Assembly (NCBI GenBank): GCA_934476025.1
Contig: CAKSNI010000094.1
Location: forward strand, 1 to 5,185
DNA: 5,185 bases
Direction: 5' to 3'
DNA from: an uncultured Eubacteriales bacterium
GTDB taxonomy: Bacteria; Bacillota; Clostridia; Oscillospirales; Acutalibacteraceae
Below are positions 1-3,986 of the stretch, piece by piece; position 1 is the first letter of the stretch, and every line of letters starts with the position of its first letter. Both the position numbers and the translations under genes were made by a program. Under the pieces are notes generated by a model. That model ran no database searches, was not told where the DNA came from, and was given only the letters and a program-made list of their open reading frames with translations.

Positions 1-1
1 C

Positions 2-286
2 TTTGTCAGCCCCTGTCTTGTAACCTATGTTTTACGATCCCGAAATCAGGGGTTCCGCTTCGGGATTACCGTTAGTAAAAAACTCGGCGGTGCTGTCCAG
101 CGCAATCGTGCCAAACGGATTATTACGGCCGCTTTCCGGAACATTTGTCCGGAAATTGAGGGCGGTTATGAATTCTGCTTTGTAGCGCGGACCCGTATCC
201 TTAGTATGAAAAGCACCGAAGTCGAGCGGGTTTTGCGTGCCCACCTCGCTAAGGCCGGTGTTTTCAGTGACAATTCATCATTATGA
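2..286 (+). CDS. rnpA: Ribonuclease P protein component (RnpA), 5'-truncated by window edge
   Basis: This is the C-terminal 94 residues of the protein subunit of RNase P, which binds the catalytic RNA (rnpB product) and helps remove 5' leaders from pre-tRNAs in the cytoplasm. The reading frame is open from base 2 to a TGA at 284-286. The family signature is plain: a beta strand reading FRFGITVSKKLGGAV, followed by the basic RNR helix QRNRAKRIITAAFR (about residues 33-46 of the visible part), which contacts the RNA. The usual length is about 110-120 residues, so about 20-25 N-terminal residues lie outside the window. The usual RE after the RNR helix (KRxxRE) is TA here, a mild deviation. The stop overlaps the yidD start as ATGA, which suggests translational coupling. 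The promoter is expected upstream of rpmH, outside the window. Identification is secure from the motif and the gene order. Confidence 0.96.
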   Translation, partial: FVSPCLVTYVLRSRNQGFRFGITVSKKLGGAVQRNRAKRIITAAFRNICPEIEGGYEFCFVARTRILSMKSTEVERVLRAHLAKAGVFSDNSSL

Positions 287-549
287 AACGATTTTTGATT
301 CTTTTGATCCGTTTCTATCAGCGTTTTCTTTCCGGGCTGAAACGCCGCGGCTGCTGCCGATTTTACCCGACCTGCTCCTGCTATGCCGTTACGGCCATTG
401 AAACACACGGAGCTTTGAAGGGGAGTTTGCTTTCTTTGTGGCGGATTCTGCGCTGTCAGCCGTTTTGCAAGGGAGGGTACGATCCGGTGCCCTTTCCGAA
501 AAATCCAAAGAGAAAAAATAACCACATGAAAATGGATGGTGGATCATAA
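283..549 (+). CDS. yidD: Membrane protein insertion efficiency factor YidD
   Basis: A small protein of 88 residues, typical for the family (about 70-90). YidD is a membrane-associated factor that assists insertion of inner-membrane proteins by the Sec/YidC route. The N-terminus (residues 1-19) is an amphipathic, basic-hydrophobic helix likely to lie on the cytoplasmic face of the membrane. The family signature follows: CRFYPTCSCYA (residues 25-35), then the helix with HGALKGS, RILRCQPF (54-61), and GGYDPVP (64-70). The C-terminal tail is basic and Asn-rich. The ATG overlaps the rnpA stop by four bases, and no good Shine-Dalgarno precedes it, so it probably depends on ribosomes terminating on rnpA. 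Its TAA is one base before the yidC ATG. The position between rnpA and yidC is conserved in many bacteria. The residue after TCS, usually Glu, is Cys here, adding a fifth cysteine. Confidence 0.96.
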   Translation: MKRFLILLIRFYQRFLSGLKRRGCCRFYPTCSCYAVTAIETHGALKGSLLSLWRILRCQPFCKGGYDPVPFPKNPKRKNNHMKMDGGS

Positions 550-550
550 A

Positions 551-1480
551 ATGAACTTTCTGCAACCCCTTTTTAATTTGATCAACCGGTATGTCTTTTC
601 CTTTGTTCTTCGCTTTTTTATGACCCTTACCGGCGATCACTTTGCTTTTTCGATTTTCCTGTTCACCCTGGTGGTGAACCTTGTTTTGATTCCGCTGAGC
701 ATCAAATCGCAGAAATCGGCGGTTTCGCAAATTAAACTCAAACCGAAGATGGATGCCATCAAAAAGAAATACGGGGATGACCGTCAGAAGGTCAGCGCCG
801 CAACCCAGAAACTGTATCAGGAAGAAAAAGTTTCCATGGGCGGCGGCTGCCTGCCGATGATCATTCGTCTGGTTCTGGTCATGGCGGTATATTATCTGGT
901 GATTTCGCCCCTGACCTACCTGACAACCCTGAGCGCCGATTCCATTAAAGCGGCAATTGAAGGGCTGGCCCAGTCCAATAATTACCGGGCGGAGTTGCTG
1001 GTGGTTCAGGAAGCTCTGAAAAACGGCTCCGGAGAAATCTTTGAGGCTATCAAGAATATCCGCTTTGATTTCTTCGGTATTGATTTGACTCAGACTCCGC
1101 ATTTTTCCATGAATTTTTCCCAGGTAACGGGAGAACAGCTGAAACTCTGGATCATTCCGTTTTTGGCCTTCGCCGCGGCAATGTTTTCCAGCGTTTTGTC
1201 CCTGCTTCAGCAAAAACGCATCAACCCCGATGCGCCGAATATGGCCGGGATGATGCTGACTATGCCGATTCTTTCCCTGGTGATCGCTTTCAGCGCACCG
1301 GCCGGCCTCGGCTTTTACTGGGCTTGCTCCAGCTTGATCGGGGGAGTGATCCAGGCGCTGGTTCAGGAATTTTACGGCCCCAGCAAAATGGTGGCAAAGG
1401 AACAGATGAAATCGGTGCTTGCCTTGTCGGAAAAAGAAAAGAAGGTTCGCGCCGTGCGGACCGAACAAGAACAGCCGTAA
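551..1480 (+). CDS. yidC: Membrane protein insertase YidC/Oxa1 family
   Basis: A 309-residue five-helix insertase that places membrane proteins into the cytoplasmic membrane, alone or with SecYEG. An amphipathic segment (about 3-24) comes first, with no lipobox cysteine. TM1 is about 30-49, the cytoplasmic helical hairpin about 51-97 (KYGDDRQK at 73-80), and TM2 about 100-118 beginning GGCLPM. An external region of about 80 residues (119-198) is followed by TM3 (about 199-218), TM4 (about 233-249) and TM5 (about 251-272, with the conserved GFYW). By alignment from memory to E. coli YidC, the groove arginine (R366) position is Asn43 and the Q429 position is Arg106, with the same 63-residue spacing. 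I chose the ATG at 551 because GGTGG lies just upstream and MNFLQPLFN resembles clostridial N-termini. The in-frame ATG at 536 would add five residues. The ORF begins one base after the yidD stop, and jag follows. Confidence 0.96.
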   Translation: MNFLQPLFNLINRYVFSFVLRFFMTLTGDHFAFSIFLFTLVVNLVLIPLSIKSQKSAVSQIKLKPKMDAIKKKYGDDRQKVSAATQKLYQEEKVSMGGGCLPMIIRLVLVMAVYYLVISPLTYLTTLSADSIKAAIEGLAQSNNYRAELLVVQEALKNGSGEIFEAIKNIRFDFFGIDLTQTPHFSMNFSQVTGEQLKLWIIPFLAFAAAMFSSVLSLLQQKRINPDAPNMAGMMLTMPILSLVIAFSAPAGLGFYWACSSLIGGVIQALVQEFYGPSKMVAKEQMKSVLALSEKEKKVRAVRTEQEQP

Positions 1481-1492
1481 TTACGGTTCTGT
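1471..1492 (+). promoter_or_regulatory. Intercistronic palindrome/hairpin at the yidC stop, before the jag RBS
   Basis: CCGTAATTACGG (1475-1486) is a perfect 12-bp palindrome that includes the yidC TAA. Flanking ACAG (1471-1474) and CTGT (1489-1492) can pair if TT (1487-1488) bulges, giving an eight-pair stem with an AAUU loop. It ends just before the AGGAGG of jag. There is no T run, so it is not an intrinsic terminator. It might affect mRNA processing or initiation at jag, or it may be chance. Confidence 0.3.
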
Positions 1493-1493
1493 C

Positions 1494-1499
1494 AGGAGG
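1494..1499 (+). promoter_or_regulatory. Strong Shine-Dalgarno deciding the TTG start of jag
   Basis: AGGAGG, followed by a further G, lies eight bases before TTG at 1508-1510. It is the best ribosome binding site in the operon and fixes the jag start on a TTG codon. No in-frame ATG or GTG lies nearby that would keep the conserved N-terminal domain. Confidence 0.85.
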
Positions 1500-1507
1500 G
1501 TATTGTC

Positions 1508-2521
1508 TTGATTAAAGAAGCCATCGGCGTTGCCGACACCATAGAAGAAGCAAAAGAGGCTGCTCTTTTGCAGTTGAATGTCGGGGATGACGCAGACGTT
1601 GAATTTGAAGTCCTTGCGTTCCCGAAAAAGAAAACGCTCGGCCTTTTCGGCGGCAGCAAAGCGGAAGTAAAGGTTTCCGTAAACCTGCCGGATGAAAAAC
1701 CGGCTGCACGAAGAAAACCGGAAAAACCGGCTGCGGAAAAACCCAAAAAAGAGGTGCGCCCGGTTCATCCGGCTGCGAAAACCGAAAAAACCGAAAAGGC
1801 GGAAAAACCGGCTAAAACCGAACCGGTTGAAAAAGCTGCGGCTCCGGAAGCACCGGTTCGCAAAGAAGAACTGCCCTACGGCCCGGCGGTGGATGTGGCG
1901 GAAATCGCGGCGGATACTCCGGCCGGCAGAGCCTGCGCCTATTTGCAGGAAATTCTGAAAGGGCTTCAGTGTACCGGCCTGGAAATCAAGGTCGCTCAAC
2001 GGGAAGGTGGCGCGATGGTTTGCCTTTCCGGGGAGAAAACCGGGATTCTGATCGGCCGCCGCGGAGAAACGCTGGATGCGCTGCAGTATCTGTGCAGCCT
2101 GGCAGCCAACAACGGGAACGGATATTATAAAATTACGCTGGATGTCGGCAACTATCGGGAAAAACGCGAAGCAACCCTGACCGCTTTGGCTAAACGGGTT
2201 TGTGCCAAGGCAATCGCCACCGGCAGAAGCCAGTCACTGGAACCGATGAACCCCTATGAACGCCGGATTATCCATACGGCGGCGCAGGCGGTGGAAGGCG
2301 TTACCTCCAACTCGGTGGGAGAAGGTACCCGCCGTCACATTGTGATTTATCCGCAGGGGGGAGTCCGTCGGGATTTCCGCGGAGGGTTTGACCGGGAACG
2401 CCGCGGCTTCCGCAATGATCATCGGGATCGTCGCCCGGCTTCATCCAATCGTGTCGCTCCGGCCGATCGTTCTCCGAAGCAGGATAATGCGGAATTGCCG
2501 TTATACGGGAAAATTAAATAA
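1508..2521 (+). CDS. jag: RNA-binding protein Jag/KhpB (Jag_N, KH and R3H domains)
   Basis: A 337-residue RNA-binding protein. In Gram-positive bacteria Jag (KhpB/EloR) works with KhpA and affects cell elongation and division through RNA binding; its gene usually follows yidC. The Jag_N domain covers about residues 1-58 and contains the KKKTLGLFGGSKAEV signature. A low-complexity Lys/Glu/Pro/Ala linker (about 60-122) includes Thr92, Thr95 and Thr104. The KH domain (about 138-215) has the GRRG loop at 183-186 followed by ETLDALQYL. The R3H domain (about 216-283) has its Arg-x3-His at R252 and H256, within NPYERRIIH. The C-terminal tail (about 284-325) is rich in Arg, Gly, Asp and Phe, including RGGF and RRGF; this is longer and more RG-rich than I expect for the family. 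It starts at TTG behind AGGAGG. It is the last gene of the operon, ending 34 bases before the terminator stem. Confidence 0.95.
   Translation: MIKEAIGVADTIEEAKEAALLQLNVGDDADVEFEVLAFPKKKTLGLFGGSKAEVKVSVNLPDEKPAARRKPEKPAAEKPKKEVRPVHPAAKTEKTEKAEKPAKTEPVEKAAAPEAPVRKEELPYGPAVDVAEIAADTPAGRACAYLQEILKGLQCTGLEIKVAQREGGAMVCLSGEKTGILIGRRGETLDALQYLCSLAANNGNGYYKITLDVGNYREKREATLTALAKRVCAKAIATGRSQSLEPMNPYERRIIHTAAQAVEGVTSNSVGEGTRRHIVIYPQGGVRRDFRGGFDRERRGFRNDHRDRRPASSNRVAPADRSPKQDNAELPLYGKIK
1694..1813 (+). repeat. Low-complexity repeat tract encoding the Jag linker
   Basis: The 12-mer GAAAAACCGGCT occurs exactly at 1694-1705, 1721-1732 and 1802-1813, encoding Glu-Lys-Pro-Ala, among many near-copies of GAAAAACC and AAAACCGAA. 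The tract encodes a disordered charged linker between Jag_N and KH. Such short codon-level repeats tend to change length by slippage, so the linker is probably variable between strains. Confidence 0.7.
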
Positions 2522-2555
2522 ACATTCTTTCGGCGCTGTACGGTGTTTGAAAAGG

Positions 2556-2593
2556 AAAAGCTGCAAAAGCTCATGCTTTTGCAGCTTTTTTTT
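2556..2593 (+). terminator. Intrinsic terminator of the rnpA-yidD-yidC-jag operon
   Basis: A perfect 15-bp inverted repeat (arms 2556-2570 and 2575-2589; core AGCTGCAAAAGC) has a TCAT loop and is followed by T through 2593, giving eight consecutive T from 2586. It begins 34 bases after the jag stop. On the minus strand the same stem is followed by TTTTCCTTTT, so it may also stop weakly any transcription arriving from the convergent gene. Confidence 0.95.
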
Positions 2594-2728
2594 GCCTCTT
2601 TGAAAAATGAATTTTGGGAAAAGCGTTCTCTTTTTATAACCGGACAGTATTTTCTTGGACGGGCCGGTGAAAAAACATTGTTCGGGTGAAAAGAGGAGCG
2701 AAACCGCATTGGCCGGGGATTCGGTAAA

Positions 2729-2831
2729 ATCCGCAGAGCGGATGCCTCTTCGACCTTGCGGGAGTCGAACCGTCGGCCGTTTTGCTGTTTTCGGGCAAAA
2801 CGGGGAAACGAATCGTGCGTGAAATCGTTTC
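2729..2831. other. Cluster of four perfect stem-loops in the convergent intergenic region
   Basis: The spacer between jag and the minus-strand hydrolase (2522-2845, 324 bases) has no credible gene. Apart from the jag terminator it contains four consecutive inverted repeats: ATCCGC/GCGGAT (2729-2734, 2738-2743), TTCGAC/GTCGAA (2749-2754, 2764-2769), CCGTTTTGC/GCAAAACGG (2777-2785, 2795-2803) and GAAACGA/TCGTTTC (2805-2811, 2825-2831). On the minus strand they follow the hydrolase stop and a TTTTTTCTTT run, and the last hairpin is followed by TTTACC. They may be a structured 3' UTR, a weak terminator array, a small RNA or a palindromic intergenic repeat. The pairing is seen directly; the function is unknown. 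Confidence 0.4.
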
Positions 2832-2845
2832 GGGTAAAGAAAAAA

Positions 2846-3550
2846 TTATTGGCAGGCATGGGAAACAAAGTCGGCAAAGATGCGCCGGCTGTTTTCATCC
2901 TTTGGGGAAAATTCCGGGTGCCACTGAATGCCCCAGACCCACTTTTTCCCCGGCAGCCAGGCGGCCTCCACCAAACCGTCCTGACTGATTGCTATTTCCC
3001 TGAGGGGTTCGGCAAGCCGACAAACGGCCTGATGGTGATAGCTGTTTACACCGATTTCCCGAACTTCGAGAAGTTTTTCAAGGGGCGAACCCGACACCGT
3101 TGTTACCCGGTGAACCGCCCGGTCATAGGGCGGTGTCATACAGTGGGAGATCGGACCGGGATGCTGGGTGGGCAAATCCTGATAAAGGGTGCCGCCCAAA
3201 AACACATTCAAAAACTGCAGCCCCCGGCAAATGCCGAGAACCGGCAGATCGGCCGAGAGGGCTTCCTCCAAAATCAGTTGCTCCATGCGGTCCCGCTGAG
3301 GGCAGGTTTCCCCGCATTGCGGCAGAGGAGCTTCTCCGTAAAGCTGCGGGGAAATATCCTGACCGCCGGTGAGCAGGATTCCGTCGCAAAGATGAAGCAA
3401 CCGATGGATTTCTGCGGGGTTGTCGGTCAACGGAAAAACAATCGGGGTGGCTCCGGCTTTTTGTAAACCGTTCAGATAACCCGGCAGCATCCAGTAGGAA
3501 TGCCGGGCCGAATCGACCAATGGCACAACGCCGATGATCGGTGAAGGCAT
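2846..3550 (-). CDS. Gamma-glutamyl-gamma-aminobutyrate hydrolase family protein (class I glutamine amidotransferase, peptidase C26)
   Basis: A 234-residue cytoplasmic enzyme, normal in length for the family, with no signal peptide. Family members hydrolyse gamma-glutamyl amide bonds. The best known, E. coli PuuD, splits gamma-Glu-GABA in putrescine breakdown, but the substrate here cannot be told from sequence. Motifs in order are GILLTGGQDISPQLYGE (57-73), RDRMEQLIL (86-94), the nucleophile elbow PVLGICRGLQFLN with Cys108, GGTLYQDLP (119-127), GVNSYHHQAV (167-176) and WGIQWHPE with His211 and Glu213. The Cys-His-Glu triad is therefore intact. The ATG at 3550 is chosen because GGGAGG stands eight bases before it and MPSPIIGVVPL is the usual first beta strand. 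The frame stays open further upstream, but that part matches the leader. The gene stands alone, convergent with jag and divergent from the surface protein gene; no glutamine synthetase-like or polyamine gene is visible. Confidence 0.93.
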   Translation of the reverse strand: MPSPIIGVVPLVDSARHSYWMLPGYLNGLQKAGATPIVFPLTDNPAEIHRLLHLCDGILLTGGQDISPQLYGEAPLPQCGETCPQRDRMEQLILEEALSADLPVLGICRGLQFLNVFLGGTLYQDLPTQHPGPISHCMTPPYDRAVHRVTTVSGSPLEKLLEVREIGVNSYHHQAVCRLAEPLREIAISQDGLVEAAWLPGKKWVWGIQWHPEFSPKDENSRRIFADFVSHACQ

Positions 3551-3558
3551 GAAACAAT

Positions 3559-3564
3559 CCTCCC
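3559..3564 (-). promoter_or_regulatory. Shine-Dalgarno deciding the start of the C26 hydrolase
   Basis: GGGAGG on the minus strand lies eight bases before the ATG at 3550-3548. It decides between this start and the upstream in-frame possibilities, giving the protein its usual family length. Confidence 0.85.
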
Positions 3565-3584
3565 TTTCCAAAAACGAAAATGCA

Positions 3585-3691
3585 GCCGGCGGACAACCGG
3601 CGGGAGCCGAATGGCCGTGGGCGATTTCGGCTTTCGTGTTCAGCATTGACGAATACGGACAAACGGCGCCCCGAAAAGCCGGAACGCCGTT
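3585..3691 (-). promoter_or_regulatory. Structured 5' leader of the C26 hydrolase mRNA
   Basis: Between the predicted transcription start (near 3697) and the Shine-Dalgarno, the minus-strand transcript can form three hairpins. The first pairs 3691-3680 with 3673-3662 over 12 bp around a six-base loop; two of its pairs are U.G and exist only in the minus-strand RNA. The second pairs AGCCGAA with TTCGGCT (3632-3626, 3611-3605). The third pairs GCCGG with CCGGC (3601-3597, 3589-3585). Only three T follow the first hairpin, so it is a poor terminator. I recognise no known riboswitch or T-box. A regulatory role is inference. Confidence 0.4.
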
Positions 3692-3703
3692 GTTCTGGTG
3701 TCC

Positions 3704-3732
3704 ATTATAACATCCAAGTTCCGAAAAAGCAA
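3704..3732 (-). promoter_or_regulatory. Sigma-A type promoter of the C26 hydrolase gene
   Basis: On the minus strand, TTGCTT (3732-3727) is followed after 17 bases by a perfect TATAAT (3709-3704) with the extended -10 element TG one base before it. The -35 matches the consensus at only three of six positions, which the extended -10 would offset. The predicted start near 3697 gives a leader of about 147 nt. Confidence 0.7.
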
Positions 3733-3835
3733 GAGTTGTTCGGAGTTTTGCCAAAAAATCGCAGATTCCCATGAGCCCTGACAGAAAGAATCGGGAAATG
3801 TTTGGAAAGAATGGGATGGAAAGCACTTACATACC

Positions 3836-3855
3836 AAAAGACTGGAAAAGACTGG
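3836..3855 (+). repeat. Perfect 10-bp tandem repeat between the divergent promoters
   Basis: AAAAGACTGG occurs twice head to tail (3836-3845 and 3846-3855), flanked by ACC before and TTGG after. It lies 38 bases upstream of the plus-strand -35 and about 100 bases from the minus-strand -35. One helical turn per copy is the spacing expected for two regulator monomers on the same DNA face, but no regulator is known here. Confidence 0.5.
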
Positions 3856-3892
3856 TTGGACGCTAAAATACAAAAAATAGCGGTTTTTACCA

Positions 3893-3921
3893 TTGTTATT
3901 CAGGCAGGTCTATGGTAGAAT
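3893..3921 (+). promoter_or_regulatory. Sigma-A type promoter of the surface protein gene
   Basis: TTGTTA (3893-3898) is followed after 17 bases by TAGAAT (3916-3921), with a TG extended -10 at 3913-3914. The -35 matches consensus at four of six positions and the -10 at five of six. The predicted start near 3928 gives a leader of about 59 nt, containing a small CTGAC/GTCAG hairpin (3930-3945). Confidence 0.7.
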
Positions 3922-3971
3922 GAGAAAAACTGACGGCATAGTCAGCCGAAATTTAACACTTTGCACAAAAG

Positions 3972-3977
3972 AAGGAG
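3972..3977 (+). promoter_or_regulatory. Shine-Dalgarno of the surface protein gene
   Basis: AAGGAG lies nine bases before the ATG at 3987, just ahead of a complete signal peptide. This fixes the start. Confidence 0.85.
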
Positions 3978-3986
3978 TTGGGAATT

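Noticed and set aside
536..550. Earlier in-frame ATG for yidC (adds five residues)
   Set aside because: It has no Shine-Dalgarno and would overlap yidD; the ATG at 551 has GGTGG upstream. It cannot be fully excluded.
389..1468. Long open frame on the minus strand opposite yidD and yidC
   Set aside because: It is antisense to two clear family members, and its translation is His/Gln/Arg-rich without domain motifs, as expected of a shadow frame.
1694..1813. Repeats in the Jag linker as a CRISPR or mobile repeat
   Set aside because: The units are short, in frame, irregularly spaced and encode the expected charged linker.
2745..2780. tRNA-like T-arm on the minus strand (GGTTCGACTCCCGC)
   Set aside because: The T-stem has two mismatches, the acceptor 3' strand has no matching 5' partner within tRNA distance, and there is no CCA or anticodon arm.
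2831..2845. T run after the C26 stop (minus strand TTTTTTCTTT) as an intrinsic terminator
   Set aside because: No stable hairpin directly precedes it; the last codons of the gene do not form a GC-rich stem.
2419..2898. 159-codon minus-strand open frame across the jag terminator and spacer
   Set aside because: It runs through the end of jag, a strong terminator hairpin and the hydrolase stop region, with no ribosome binding site or recognisable motif.
2756..3466. 236-codon plus-strand open frame opposite the C26 hydrolase
   Set aside because: It lies opposite a gene with all catalytic motifs, has no Shine-Dalgarno, and its product looks unlike any protein family.
2846..3826. Longer 326-residue version of the C26 hydrolase
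   Set aside because: The extra 92 residues cover the predicted promoter and leader and have no family similarity, while an ideal Shine-Dalgarno sits before the ATG at 3550.
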